Positions 1 to 9,576 are shown, numbered from the stretch's first letter. The stretch is DNA of 64,000 bases from [Mycobacterium] stephanolepidis (GCF_002356335.1 NZ_AP018165.1:4898001-4962000), one strand, 5' to 3'. A program made the numbers and translations. Notes: generated by a model from the sequence alone, not told the origin.

Positions 1-579
1 GATCTGAACGACGAGGCCGAGATCGCCCGGCTGCTGGAGGACCTCACCGATCAGCACGTGGATGTGTTGGTGAACAACGCCGGCCGTTCGATCCGCCGTC
101 GCATCATCGACGCGACCGACCGGCTGCACGACTACCAGCGGACCATGGCGCTGAACTACTTTGCGCCCGTGCAGCTGACCCTGGGTCTATTGCCCGGAAT
201 GATCGAGCGTGGACGCGGCCAAATCGTCAATGTCTGCACATGGGCCCTCCACGCCAACACTTTTCCGCGCTTCTCCGCCTACGCGGCGTCCAAGAGCGCA
301 CTGGCGATCTTCGGCCGCACCCTCAACGCCGAACAGCCACACCCCGGTGTGCGCGCGACCAATGTGTACTTCCCGCTGGTGCGCACCGAAATGATCGCGC
401 CCACAGCGGAATACGAGGCGGCCGTAGCGCTATCCGCACAGGAAGCCGGCCGCTGGATCACGCGCGCAGTGACTCACCAGCCGGTGGAGGTCAACGCCGC
501 CGTGCTGCGCGCATTGCTACCGGCGATCGATTTGTTCTCCCCGACAGCAGCGGACACCACCATCGCGTCGATCACGTAG
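1..579 (+). CDS. SDR family oxidoreductase (5' end outside window)
   Basis: The reading frame is open from the first base, so this is the C-terminal part (192 codons) of a short-chain dehydrogenase. The classical NNAG motif, a catalytic Tyr-x-x-x-Lys in SAYAASKSA, and the LNAEQPHPGVRATNVYFPLV segment after it are visible. The Rossmann glycine motif lies outside the window. The enzyme would reduce or oxidise a carbonyl/alcohol with NAD(P); the substrate cannot be told. The stop lies only 6 bp from the end of the convergent MFS gene. Confidence 0.9.
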   Translation, partial: DLNDEAEIARLLEDLTDQHVDVLVNNAGRSIRRRIIDATDRLHDYQRTMALNYFAPVQLTLGLLPGMIERGRGQIVNVCTWALHANTFPRFSAYAASKSALAIFGRTLNAEQPHPGVRATNVYFPLVRTEMIAPTAEYEAAVALSAQEAGRWITRAVTHQPVEVNAAVLRALLPAIDLFSPTAADTTIASIT

Positions 580-585
580 GTCCGC

Positions 586-1845
586 CTACCGTACGGATTT
601 GATCGGAAGCACTGCCAGCGCACCGAGGACCGACAGCACCATGGACGCCAGATACAGGATGCTGAAGTCCCCTTGGGTGTGATGTAGCCCGAATAGCGCT
701 GTTGCCAACAGGGGCACAAGCAACTGCGGCAACAGGTACGCCATGGCCACCACGCCAAGGTCCTTCCCCGACGACTCCGTCTCGGGGAGCACCTCCGTCA
801 TCAGCGCCAAATCCACTGCGGCGTAGGCGCCCTGCCCTGCTCCGATCACAGCCGCGCCGAGCAGCAGGGAATGAAAGTCTTTGAACAACAGCAAGATCAC
901 CAAGCCGACCGCGGTGATCAGGCATGAGGTCCAGACGATGCCCTTGCGCCGCCCGGTGCGATCTGACCACCACGCCGATATCGCTGCGGTGATCGTATTG
1001 GTGATCAGGAAGGCACCGATGATGCTGCCGTACCTGGCGGCTGCCTCATGCTCCGACAACCCCAGGGTGCCCGCCACGATGTACAGCATGTAGACCGTCA
1101 CCAGCAGCACCGACATCGTGACGAAAAGGCGGCAGATCCATGCCCACGCGAAATCCTGGTGTTTCCTCGGATTTATCCAATAGCTGGAGAGGATGGCTTG
1201 CCAGCTTCGAGGGGCCCGCTGCGTACGGACGATGTCACGCAGAACGAGTACGGCGGCGCCGTTGAACATCAGCGCCAGTACCGCCGGGAGGCCGAACCAC
1301 CACCGTGGGTCGTTCGGTAGGACGTTGATAAACACACTCCCGACCACGGGTGCAAGGCTGGTCGAGATGCCGAACACCGCCGCCACACGTGCCCGGATTG
1401 CGACCGATATCTGATCTGCCAACAGCGCGTTGAAGACCACGAGAGTCGCGGCGAAGCCGATCTGGGTGATGCACCAACCCGCGACCACTCCACCGACCGT
1501 CGGTGCCGTGGCCAGTGTCGTCAGACCCACCGCACCGACAAGCGTGCCACCCACGAGGAACGGCCTACGAATACCGAACCTCGAGATCGAGGTGTCACTG
1601 AGATGACCCAACGGAGGCGTCACCACGATGATCGCAATGCCCCCGAGAGCCATCGTCAGCGACAGCACCTGCGTCTTGTGCACCGGGTCCAGCTCGGCCA
1701 GCCGCAGCGGGATGCTCACCGCCCCGGCGGCAAGCAGCGCGATTGCAGAGGCGAAGTAGGCCAGCAGAAAGACCGGCAGGAAAGCGCGCGGCTGCACAAC
1801 CCGAACATCCGCCTCAAGGCGTGTAGCAGGCGTTTCCGTAGACAT
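586..1845 (-). CDS. MFS transporter
   Basis: A 419-residue inner-membrane protein with about twelve hydrophobic segments and the MFS loop between TM2 and TM3 (GHLSDTSISRFGIRRPF), so a major facilitator permease or exporter of unknown substrate. I chose the ATG at 1845 because it follows a good GAGAGGA ribosome site; the open frame runs 49 codons further upstream but that stretch looks non-coding and would overlap the divergent amidohydrolase. It diverges from the amidohydrolase gene with a 120-bp spacer, so the two may share control. Confidence 0.88.
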   Translation of the reverse strand: MSTETPATRLEADVRVVQPRAFLPVFLLAYFASAIALLAAGAVSIPLRLAELDPVHKTQVLSLTMALGGIAIIVVTPPLGHLSDTSISRFGIRRPFLVGGTLVGAVGLTTLATAPTVGGVVAGWCITQIGFAATLVVFNALLADQISVAIRARVAAVFGISTSLAPVVGSVFINVLPNDPRWWFGLPAVLALMFNGAAVLVLRDIVRTQRAPRSWQAILSSYWINPRKHQDFAWAWICRLFVTMSVLLVTVYMLYIVAGTLGLSEHEAAARYGSIIGAFLITNTITAAISAWWSDRTGRRKGIVWTSCLITAVGLVILLLFKDFHSLLLGAAVIGAGQGAYAAVDLALMTEVLPETESSGKDLGVVAMAYLLPQLLVPLLATALFGLHHTQGDFSILYLASMVLSVLGALAVLPIKSVR

Positions 1846-1965
1846 ACGGTCCTCTCGATGTTCTTCGAACAACCACTGTAGGTGCTCACGCGCTAGGGCC
1901 GCTGGGCACGAGATCGGGGCACAATCATTGCTGCACCCTGAAACCGACAGCTGAGGCGGACACTC

Positions 1966-2994
1966 ATGGCACGCATCGACACCCACCACCACTGCATCCC
2001 GGCCCTGTATCGCAAGGCCTTACAAACCGCCGGAATCGATGAGGCCGGAGGAAGGGCACTACCGGACTGGAGCCCGGAGGCATCCCTGGAAACCATGAAT
2101 GCCCTGGACATCGCCACCGCAATCCTGTCGGTATCGACACCGGGCACTACCTTCATGTCGTCCGCCCCCGATGCCGCGGCACTGGCCCGCGACCTCAACG
2201 ACTACACCGCGTCCGTCGTCGACGGCCAACCGGAGCGGTTCGGCTTTTTCGCTACCGTCCCGATGCCCCATATCGATGCGTCCGTCGCGGAAACCGTTCG
2301 GGCACTGGATGTCTTGCGTGCAGATGGCGTGGTCCTGCTGGCCAACAACGACGGCGTCTACCTCGGCCAGGACGGACAGGACGATCTGTTCGCCGCTCTG
2401 GACGCCCGCTCAGCGGCGGTCTTCATCCATCCCGCCGATCTGCCCGGACCGGCCGTAACCGGGGTGCTGCCCTTTGCCGCCGACTTCCTTCTCGATACCA
2501 CCCGTGCCGCATACCTTTTGGTTCGCAACGGAATCCGCCGCAAATACCCGCACATCAAATTCATCCTCAGTCACGCGGGTGGCTTCGTGCCATACGCCAG
2601 CCACCGCATGGCCGTCGCCATCACCAGCGACACGGGAGCCAGCCCTGCGGACAATCTGGATGACTTCGCAAGCTTCTACTTCGATACCGCACTGTCCTCC
2701 AGCCCCGCTGCACTGCCCTCGTTACTGGCATTCGCCGAACCCGGTCACGTCCTGTTCGGGTCGGACTGGCCGTTCGCGCCGCTCGCAGCCTCACAGCTGT
2801 TCGCCGCCGGCCTGGAGAACTACCCGCTGGACGACTCGGCTCGCGCCGCGATCGATCATGCCAATGCCCTGACGCTCTTTCCCCACCTCGGCACGGCGCC
2901 TGCTCCCCCGACGCGGTCACTCGCGGACAACGCACGGGACCTGGCGCGTCGCACAGTGATGCGTGGCGTCGCGCGATTGATGGCTTCGCGGTGA
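1966..2994 (+). CDS. Amidohydrolase family 2 protein (ACMSD-like decarboxylase/hydrolase)
   Basis: 342 residues of TIM-barrel amidohydrolase. The N-terminal metal motif H-x-H is in ARIDTHHHCIPA, a metal-binding His sits in SHAGGFVPY, and the catalytic Asp of FGSDWPFAP is present. This pattern is that of the ACMSD/gamma-resorcylate decarboxylase group, which remove CO2 from aromatic or related acids, although simple hydrolases share it. Start ATG follows a GAGGCGG site. It lies divergent to an MFS permease and 93 bp ahead of an AraC regulator, which suggests import and breakdown of a small aromatic acid under AraC control; that is inference. Confidence 0.85.
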   Translation: MARIDTHHHCIPALYRKALQTAGIDEAGGRALPDWSPEASLETMNALDIATAILSVSTPGTTFMSSAPDAAALARDLNDYTASVVDGQPERFGFFATVPMPHIDASVAETVRALDVLRADGVVLLANNDGVYLGQDGQDDLFAALDARSAAVFIHPADLPGPAVTGVLPFAADFLLDTTRAAYLLVRNGIRRKYPHIKFILSHAGGFVPYASHRMAVAITSDTGASPADNLDDFASFYFDTALSSSPAALPSLLAFAEPGHVLFGSDWPFAPLAASQLFAAGLENYPLDDSARAAIDHANALTLFPHLGTAPAPPTRSLADNARDLARRTVMRGVARLMASR

Positions 2995-3087
2995 ACTTAG
3001 CCCACGCAACGACAGGGCACCCGTGAGCTGCAGCTGGCCATCTGCATGGATACGCTGGACTCCTGACACGCGGACGGAGTCACACCC

Positions 3088-3963
3088 ATGCTTGACACGC
3101 CCCGATACGCCGAGCGGACCACGAGTGCCCGTCGGCTGACCTCGTCCACCACGATTGCCGCGGGCGACGTCGAGCTGGCCCTTGTCACCGAAAACATTGC
3201 CGCGCCCACGGATTGGTCGTGGCGCGAATCCCATCACGTCATCGTGATTCATCGCTATGGCCGCATGCGCACCATGGAATTCGAAATCGAGCACGGGCCG
3301 TCGGGTCGCGCGCTGCCGAACATCGGTGATGTGTGGGTCATTCCCGCCGAACACCAATACGCCGCACTGGCACAGGGCGACACCGTCCAGTACTGCCAAC
3401 TCTCCATCCCCACCAGGGCCATCACCCGTGGCACTGTCAAACCTGCTATCGGGCAACGTGATTCACTCACACATCACCTCGTCGAACGGATCAACGAAGT
3501 GAAGAACCGGGACGATGTCTTCGCGCTCTTGCTGATGGAATCGCTGACCGAATCGCTACTGCTCCATCTTGCCGACAGACACACCGGCGATGGCGCGGCG
3601 CAACCACCGTTCTATCGCGGCCTGGACAGAGCCACCCAAGCCGCACTGATCGAATACCTGGACACCAGCCCCGATCATCTCATCGGGCTGGCTCAGCTCG
3701 CCGGCTGCTGCGGCATGACCGTGCGCGAGTTCACCAGAGCATTCTCCGCGACGTTCCAGACCACGCCGTATCAGTTCTTCCTGAACCGGCGCATTTCCAA
3801 GGCAAAACGACTGCTGACCCACAGTGCACTGTCAATCGCTGACATCGGCTCTGCCATTGGACTTTCAAACTCCAACCACTTCACCGCCATATTCGAGAAT
3901 CACGTCGGCACGACCCCCCCGTGCCTATCGCGACAACACCTGAATCCCGCGTTCGAACGGTAG
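3088..3963 (+). CDS. AraC family transcriptional regulator
   Basis: 291 residues. The C-terminal 95 residues carry the double helix-turn-helix of AraC/XylS proteins: LAQLAGCCGMTVREFTRAF followed by SIADIGSAIGLSNSNHFTAIF. The N-terminal half resembles the AraC-binding-like sensor domain with a beta-barrel pattern (VIPAEHQYAAL). It follows the amidohydrolase gene on the same strand and ends 5 bp before the convergent SnoaL-like gene. It probably controls one of the neighbouring catabolic units; the ligand is unknown. Confidence 0.9.
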   Translation: MLDTPRYAERTTSARRLTSSTTIAAGDVELALVTENIAAPTDWSWRESHHVIVIHRYGRMRTMEFEIEHGPSGRALPNIGDVWVIPAEHQYAALAQGDTVQYCQLSIPTRAITRGTVKPAIGQRDSLTHHLVERINEVKNRDDVFALLLMESLTESLLLHLADRHTGDGAAQPPFYRGLDRATQAALIEYLDTSPDHLIGLAQLAGCCGMTVREFTRAFSATFQTTPYQFFLNRRISKAKRLLTHSALSIADIGSAIGLSNSNHFTAIFENHVGTTPPCLSRQHLNPAFER

Positions 3964-3968
3964 GCGGG

Positions 3969-4301
3969 TCAGGCTTGGCCGATCTCCAGCTTTGTGAATT
4001 TTCCTTCTGGCCCACCGGAAACGAATCGGAAGAACGTCCGGAAATCTCCCCATGTCTCGCTATGAAACTGCCCGATGACGGTGTGTCCGTCCGGGCTGAC
4101 CCGCTCGATCCGCGTGAAGTACTCGTGACCGATCTCTGCGCTGAACGCACTGAAATCACGTATCGCGCCATCATCGGTGAGCCCGGGCGCCGCTATGAAC
4201 GCGGCAAGCCAGTGCTCGCTATCTTTACTCTGCCAGGCGGCGATCGCATCCCGTACCGCGGGATCGGTGACAAGGCCTAGATCTTTCGTCGGAGATGGCA
4301 T
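3969..4301 (-). CDS. SnoaL/NTF2-like family protein
   Basis: 110 residues. The ATG at 4301 follows a perfect AAGGAGG site, which overrides longer readings of the frame. The pattern (an N-terminal helix VRDAIAAWQSKDSEHWLAAF, then alternating beta strands ending FRFVSGGPEGKFTKLEIGQA) is that of the cone-shaped NTF2/SnoaL fold used by small isomerases, cyclases and hydratases. It is the last gene of the minus-strand hydrolase-LLM-SDR cluster, 19 bp after the SDR. A catalytic role on the cluster's substrate is plausible but not shown. Confidence 0.75.
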   Translation of the reverse strand: MPSPTKDLGLVTDPAVRDAIAAWQSKDSEHWLAAFIAAPGLTDDGAIRDFSAFSAEIGHEYFTRIERVSPDGHTVIGQFHSETWGDFRTFFRFVSGGPEGKFTKLEIGQA

Positions 4302-4320
4302 AACAGCCTCCTTGCGGGCA

Positions 4321-5130
4321 CTAGTTGATGGTGGAGAGAATGCCGCCGTTGACAAAGATGGTCTGGGCGGTGGTCCAGCGACCCTCCGGAAGAACCAATA
4401 GCCTGGCGACCGGCAATATGTCGTCACCCCGGCCGATCTGCCCATTGATACTCATCGACTGCAGCCAGGCGATGTTCACGTCGGACTCCGCGGGATAGAA
4501 GAAGCTCGTCTGCAGCGGGCCCGGCGCAATGCAGTTCACGGTGATCCCGCGACCACCCACCTCCTTGGCCAACGCCTTGCTGAAGTGCTCGACGGGAGCC
4601 TTCGACCCGGCATAGGCGCTGTATGTCGGGGCCAGCGCGCCAACCATTGCCGTGATGAAGCTCAGGATCCGACCGTCATCGGCCATCCGGCGCGCAGCCT
4701 CGCGCATCATGAAGAACACCGTCTTGGCGTTGGTGTTGAACACGGCATCATACTCGTCCTCGGTGATGTCCGCCAAAGGCTTTCGCACAATCATTCCGGC
4801 GGTTTTGACGAGGATGTCCCAGCGGCCGAATGTCTCGAATGTGAAGTCCACAAGCTTGGCGCAGTTTGCCGGGACCACCAGATCCGCCTGATAGCTGACC
4901 GCTTCGCCGCCGGCGTCCTGGATCTCCCGCACCACCTGTGCGGCCTTGTCCTTCTTGGAATCACTGCGGTAGTGCACAACAACCCGCGCGCCGTCGTACG
5001 CAAGCGTCCGGGCAAGCGCAGCACCCATATTCGCCGAGGCCCCCGTCACCACTGCCACCTTCCCGGCGAGCGGCCGGTCCGACGGACGGTACGGCTGCAC
5101 CGTCTCGATTGAATCAGGAATATCCACCAT
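4321..5130 (-). CDS. SDR family oxidoreductase
   Basis: 269 residues. The cofactor motif T-G-A-S-A-N-M-G and the catalytic SAYAGSK (Tyr-x-x-x-Lys) are present, and the C-terminus ends with the usual GGILS stretch. The NNAG motif is replaced by KTAG (in DILVKTAGMIV), an uncommon change in the strand-4 motif. It starts after GAGAGGA. It lies 49 bp downstream of the LLM oxidoreductase and 19 bp ahead of the SnoaL-like gene, so it is probably part of one operon that oxidises a ketone or alcohol. Confidence 0.88.
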   Translation of the reverse strand: MVDIPDSIETVQPYRPSDRPLAGKVAVVTGASANMGAALARTLAYDGARVVVHYRSDSKKDKAAQVVREIQDAGGEAVSYQADLVVPANCAKLVDFTFETFGRWDILVKTAGMIVRKPLADITEDEYDAVFNTNAKTVFFMMREAARRMADDGRILSFITAMVGALAPTYSAYAGSKAPVEHFSKALAKEVGGRGITVNCIAPGPLQTSFFYPAESDVNIAWLQSMSINGQIGRGDDILPVARLLVLPEGRWTTAQTIFVNGGILSTIN

Positions 5131-5179
5131 GATCTGTTGTCCTCTCTCGTTACATTTCTGGAGGTACTGCTGTGGACGA

Positions 5180-6049
5180 CTAGGCGAGCGCGCCGAGTTC
5201 TACCGCCAACGGTGTGAGCACCCGGGGATCCAGCGGTAAGGGCAGGTAGATAACAGCGGCCTCAAGGCCCACGCTCTGGAACGCCGCGATCTCCTCTACC
5301 AGACGTGAGATGTCGTCACGCGAACCCGATTTGAGCCAGATGTGTGCGGAGGTGACGATCTCTGACGGATCACGGCCGATATCGGCGCATCGAGCGTGCA
5401 GGATGTCGCGCTTACGTGCGAATTCCTCTGGGGTGCCGTTGGGGAAGTTCCAGTGTTGAGCGAACCGGGCTACCAGGGGCAGCGTACGTTTCTCTCCATT
5501 GCCACCGATAAGTATTGGTGGATAAGACCATTGGGGTCCCTTGGGCTCGCAGTACGCGCCGGTGATCGTGTAATACTTCCCGGAAAAGTCGGTGAGACGC
5601 TGCGACAGCAGCCCGACGATCACCTCACAGGCCTCTTCGAACCGGTCGAAACGCTGACTTAGCGAGCCGAGATCGATACCGTAAGCATTGGATTCGTCTT
5701 CATTCCAGCCCGCTCCGAGACCTAGCTCGAGCCGCCCGCCGGATATGATGTCGACCGTCGCGGCCATATTCGCCAGCACCGCCGGGTGGCGGTAGTGGAT
5801 GCCCGTGACCAATGTTCCCATCCGCAGGCGAGTCGTCTCCCGCGCCAGGGCTGCCAACAGTGTCCATCCTTCCAGGCATGGGCCATCCAGATCCGGCTCG
5901 TGTTCCGATGGTGAGGCGATGGGATAGAAGTGATCGAAAAGCCATGCAGTATGGAAAATTTCGATGCTGTCGGCTTCCTTCCACACGGCAAGAATGTCCG
6001 GCCATCGCGTGTGATGATTGGCGGTCTTGATATCGAAACGTATTGCCAT
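5180..6049 (-). CDS. LLM class F420/flavin-dependent oxidoreductase
   Basis: 289 residues with luciferase-like monooxygenase features: FHTAWLFDHFYPI near the N-terminus, LRMGTLVTGIHYRHPAVLA, and the conserved LELGLGAGWNEDE. In mycobacteria this fold is usually served by coenzyme F420. ATG at 6049 follows GAGGGA; an extra 17 codons upstream lack a ribosome site. It sits 98 bp after the hydrolase and 49 bp before the SDR in the cluster opposite the LysR gene. Substrate unknown. Confidence 0.87.
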   Translation of the reverse strand: MAIRFDIKTANHHTRWPDILAVWKEADSIEIFHTAWLFDHFYPIASPSEHEPDLDGPCLEGWTLLAALARETTRLRMGTLVTGIHYRHPAVLANMAATVDIISGGRLELGLGAGWNEDESNAYGIDLGSLSQRFDRFEEACEVIVGLLSQRLTDFSGKYYTITGAYCEPKGPQWSYPPILIGGNGEKRTLPLVARFAQHWNFPNGTPEEFARKRDILHARCADIGRDPSEIVTSAHIWLKSGSRDDISRLVEEIAAFQSVGLEAAVIYLPLPLDPRVLTPLAVELGALA

Positions 6050-6147
6050 GCAAGGGTCCCTCGATCTGGTACGCGGTGAAGCTCCGAATCGGGTCGGCAC
6101 ACCGACAGGCTGGGGGCCACCCCCCGTCGAGGTGGCCCCCGTACCCG

Positions 6148-7064
6148 TTAGGAGGTGTGGGTGTCGAACCAGTCGATCAACTGCTCAGGGTTGTTCGGGA
6201 AGTAGTTGTACCCGTCCCACCTTCTGATGGAGTTCTCGATCCAGAACAGCTTCTTGTCGGTGACGGGCATGCTGTCGAAGATCGTCTGAACGTCGCTCTC
6301 CCGGGTGAGCGCGTCGTTGCGAACCTGGACCAGGAAGGTGGGAATGTCCATGCTCTTGGCGTAGGGATCGGTGACATGTCGTCGAGCTTGAAGCTGGTGA
6401 TCAGCTGGATCTCGCGCTCAATATCGTCCAAACGGTCTGTGATACCCAGGATCTCGGTGATGCGCTCATAGAACGGGCGCAGCGAGACCGGCTGCGGAGA
6501 CACGATGGCCGGGATGCCCTCGAACACCTCCGGGCGCCGATCATGGGCGATGAAGGTGGCGTTCATGCCGCAGCAGCGGCTGAACAGCACAACAGTCATG
6601 TCCTTGGTATCGGGCCGTGCACGTACGTACTGAATTGAACCGATGACGTCGCGGGACTCGAAGATTCCGTTGCTGCCGATGCCACCGTTGCCGATTCCGC
6701 TGTGTCCGAAGTTGCGCATGTCATAGGTGAGTACGTTGTATCCGGCGTCGTGGAGGTTCTTGTAGTCCGCCATGAAGTTGACCTCGAAGTCGTTACCGCC
6801 GGCGCCACCGATCTGCTTCCACGGCTCCAGGTGGGCGGGCAGCCCATAGCGGTTGTGCCATATCGGGTGATTGGCGATCGCGATCTTCTTGGAGCCCTTA
6901 CAGGGAATGAACCAGGCATCCAACGGGACACCGTCCTCCGACGGGAAGGTCACCGACTCGTACTCCAGACCGTATTCGTCCGGCCAATGCAGAATCGGCG
7001 AGCGGATCGGGCGTCCGAACGTTTCGGCAAGCTGCTTAACAAGCTGGTCCACTTCGTCTGGCAT
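6148..7064 (-). pseudogene. Alpha/beta hydrolase, disrupted by a single-base frameshift
   Basis: Two frames together encode a hydrolase of about 306 residues. The upstream frame (start 7064, with AAAGG before it) reads to KLDDMSP at about 6375. The next 65 residues, MDIPTFLVQVRNDALTRE to the TAG at 6148, lie in another frame. Adding one G after the ATG at 6375-6377 would restore a continuous DDMVTDPYAKSMDIPTF. The nucleophile elbow reads LFSRCCGMNA, with Cys in place of the usual Ser, as in dienelactone hydrolases. A C-terminal catalytic His would fall in the shifted part. It is the first gene of the cluster divergent from LysR. The shift may be a real mutation or a sequencing error. Confidence 0.8.
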
Positions 7065-7187
7065 GGGGCGGCACCTTTCATTTACGCGACTCATTCGTCA
7101 GTAAAGCCCTGACGACTCCACGCTAGAGGCACCCGGTACAAGGCGAAAACATAAAACTATTCAAGATCTACAACTTTTACTTGGGCA

Positions 7188-7193
7188 TATAGT
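7188..7193 (+). promoter_or_regulatory. -10 box for a leaderless LysR transcript
   Basis: TATAGT ends exactly seven bases before the ATG at 7201, the spacing at which mycobacterial transcription would start on the start codon itself. This favours 7201 over the in-frame GTG at 7192, which lies within the box. Confidence 0.5.
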
Positions 7194-7200
7194 GCTATTC

Positions 7201-8097
7201 ATGGCTTCTCGGTCAACGGAAAAAGGCGACGATCCGATCGATCTCCGGCGTCTCCAGCAATTCCTTTCCGTGGCGGAGTACGCGAGCTTCTCCCGGGCGG
7301 CCGGGCAACTCAGACTGACGCAACAGGCCATCAGCCAGTCGATGGCGAACCTCGAAAAGCAGCTCGGCGCGAAGATGTTCGACCGTAGTGGCCGCCATAT
7401 CGAGTTGACCCCGGCCGGGGAGGTTCTGCGCGATGGATCCGTCGTACTGCTGGCGGCCGCGCAGACGTTGGTGCGCCAGGTACAGAACACCGCATCCGAT
7501 GTACCCCGGCCGTTCGTGGTCGCACACACTCCGGCGATCACCGCCGAAGAAGTTCATCAGCTTCTCGTTCCCGTTCGATCCGCACTGCCGGACATATCGA
7601 TCACCGCACTGCAGATGTTCCCCAGCGCCCTCGAACCCGCGATCATCTGCGGATCGGCCGACATCGCGCTGCGCCGGGGAATATCAACGCCCAAGAATCT
7701 CGCATCACGCGTGATCGGATACCACGCCCTGCGTGTCGCCGTCCCCAGAGATCACCCTCTGGCAGAACGTGATTCAGTAGCTCTACGCGATCTGCGGAAT
7801 GAGCGGATCATCGTGTGGGCCCCTCCGGGATTCTCCAACTACACGGACTACATCCTGAGCACCTGTCGGTCCGCCGGCTTCGAACCCGCGTTCACCATCA
7901 ACCGTGTTCAGGGGACCCCGCCGGTGACCGCGGTCCTCGACAACGACGGCGTCGCCTTCGTCACCGCCCCCACCGGCCCATGCCTGGCGGGCCAGGTGGT
8001 CGTCGTCGAAATCACCGACCCACCGCAGGCACCTATCCAGGCAATCTGGCTGCCCCACACCCAATCAGCCGTGCGGGATGCACTCACCCATACCTGA
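7201..8097 (+). CDS. LysR family transcriptional regulator
   Basis: 298 residues. The N-terminal winged helix-turn-helix is clear (DLRRLQQFLSVAEYASFSRA, then LTQQAISQSMANLEKQLG), followed by a periplasmic-binding-like sensor domain. It diverges from the four-gene hydrolase/LLM/SDR/SnoaL cluster across about 140 bp, the standard layout for a LysR activator and its target operon. The spacer contains an A/T-rich stretch around 7150-7180. There is no ribosome site before the ATG, but a -10 box seven bases upstream suggests a leaderless mRNA. Confidence 0.92.
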   Translation: MASRSTEKGDDPIDLRRLQQFLSVAEYASFSRAAGQLRLTQQAISQSMANLEKQLGAKMFDRSGRHIELTPAGEVLRDGSVVLLAAAQTLVRQVQNTASDVPRPFVVAHTPAITAEEVHQLLVPVRSALPDISITALQMFPSALEPAIICGSADIALRRGISTPKNLASRVIGYHALRVAVPRDHPLAERDSVALRDLRNERIIVWAPPGFSNYTDYILSTCRSAGFEPAFTINRVQGTPPVTAVLDNDGVAFVTAPTGPCLAGQVVVVEITDPPQAPIQAIWLPHTQSAVRDALTHT

Positions 8098-8102
8098 GCC
8101 TC

Positions 8103-8108
8103 TACCGT
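8103..8108 (+). promoter_or_regulatory. -10 box for a leaderless serine hydrolase transcript
   Basis: TACCGT followed by seven bases and the GTG start at 8116. It fits TANNNT and lies just behind the LysR stop codon; no ribosome site is visible before the GTG. Confidence 0.4.
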
Positions 8109-8115
8109 TGATCTG

Positions 8116-9576
8116 GTGAAGGTGTCGCGAGCTCGGGTCTGCGCCATCGCCACAGTCCTCGTCGTCCTGGCCGGGGTGCCGGCATGCGGGCACGCAACGA
8201 ATCCGATCACGGCGCCGAGCGTGGAGCCCCAAGGTCCTTTCGCACCCGTCACCCGACTCGTCAACGACGCGGTTGCAGCGCCTCGGCTCCCTGGAGCGGT
8301 GGTGCACATCGGGCACGCCGGCAAGGTCGTGTTCAGGCAGGCCTTCGGGTGGCGCAAGCTCCCCGATGAACCGGGATTGGACGGGTCGCCCGCACCTGCC
8401 GAACCGATGTCCGACGACACGATTTTCGACCTGGCCTCGCTGACCAAACCGCTCGCGACAAGTGTGGCCCTTCTTCAGCTGTACGAGAAGAGCCTGGTTC
8501 GGATCGACGAGCCCGTGCAGACATACCTGCCGGATTTCAACCCCGACAACGACCCGCGACGCGCACAGGTGACGCTTCGCATGCTGCTGACGCATACCTC
8601 GGGCATCGGAGGCGACCTGAGCCATCAGGGGCCTTGGGGAGTGACGGAGGCGGACAAGGCAGGCGGTGTACATCGGGCACTCACCGCCCCGTTGGCATTG
8701 GACCCCGGTAAGACATTCCACTACTCCGATATCAACTTCATCATCCTCGGTGTGCTCATCGAGAAAGTCACCGGCGAGTCTCTGGATGTCTACGTGCAGG
8801 ACAGCGTTTTTGCGCCGCTGGGCATGTCCGACACGCGTTACCTACCCCCGGCCAAGGCATGTGGACCGCACCAAATCATCGGTACAGCAGTTTCTTTCGG
8901 CAAACTGTCGGACGCGAACGTTCCCTGCCCGGTGGGCGCCTGGAACACCGATCTGTTGAGACGCATCGCACCGACAGCTCGCGACGAGGACGCCCCGGGT
9001 ATCAATCCCAACTACGACAATCTGCTTCGCGGCACCGTGCACGACCCCACCGCGCGCCGGATGGGCGGCGCGGTCGGCAGTGCGGGTGTGTTCTCGACGG
9101 CCGATGACGTCGGCCGATACTCCCAGGCACTTCTCGATCGGCTCGCCGGAAGACCGAGCCTGTTCCCGCTGAAGCGATCCACCCTGGAACTGATGACGAC
9201 GCCGCAGCAGCCAGGCCACACCACCGCACAGCTCGAAGCGGCCAACAACGCCAGCCGCCAGGCCATCCAGAAGAGTGCGAACACCACCGATCCCCTACTT
9301 GCACCGCACTATCCGGCGATAGCGGGACAGAGCCTGCGCGGTTTCGGCTGGGATATCGATACGGAGCTGTCCAAGCCGCGTGGAATGCTCTTTCCCATCG
9401 GCAGCGTCGGCCACTCAGGCTTCACCGGGGTGACGGTGTGGATTGATGCAGCATCCGACACGTATGTAGTGGTCTTGGCGAACGTTATCCATCAGCGCGG
9501 CGGACCACCCATTGTGGGGCTGAGCGGCGATATCGCCACCACGGCAGCCCGGGTTCTGCATCTCTACAGCAATTAA
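8116..9576 (+). CDS. Serine hydrolase lipoprotein, beta-lactamase family (class C / EstB-like)
   Basis: 486 residues. An N-terminal hydrophobic segment ends in V-P-A-C (Cys24), a plausible lipobox, so the enzyme is probably anchored outside the membrane. The catalytic Ser-x-x-Lys is SLTK at about residue 108, the Tyr motif is HYSDINF at about 203, and the third box is HSGFTG near the C-terminus. This set is that of class C beta-lactamases, DD-peptidases and esterases; the exact activity cannot be told. GTG start. It stands between the LysR gene and the DUF1906 gene and seems to be a single unit. Confidence 0.9.
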   Translation: MKVSRARVCAIATVLVVLAGVPACGHATNPITAPSVEPQGPFAPVTRLVNDAVAAPRLPGAVVHIGHAGKVVFRQAFGWRKLPDEPGLDGSPAPAEPMSDDTIFDLASLTKPLATSVALLQLYEKSLVRIDEPVQTYLPDFNPDNDPRRAQVTLRMLLTHTSGIGGDLSHQGPWGVTEADKAGGVHRALTAPLALDPGKTFHYSDINFIILGVLIEKVTGESLDVYVQDSVFAPLGMSDTRYLPPAKACGPHQIIGTAVSFGKLSDANVPCPVGAWNTDLLRRIAPTARDEDAPGINPNYDNLLRGTVHDPTARRMGGAVGSAGVFSTADDVGRYSQALLDRLAGRPSLFPLKRSTLELMTTPQQPGHTTAQLEAANNASRQAIQKSANTTDPLLAPHYPAIAGQSLRGFGWDIDTELSKPRGMLFPIGSVGHSGFTGVTVWIDAASDTYVVVLANVIHQRGGPPIVGLSGDIATTAARVLHLYSN

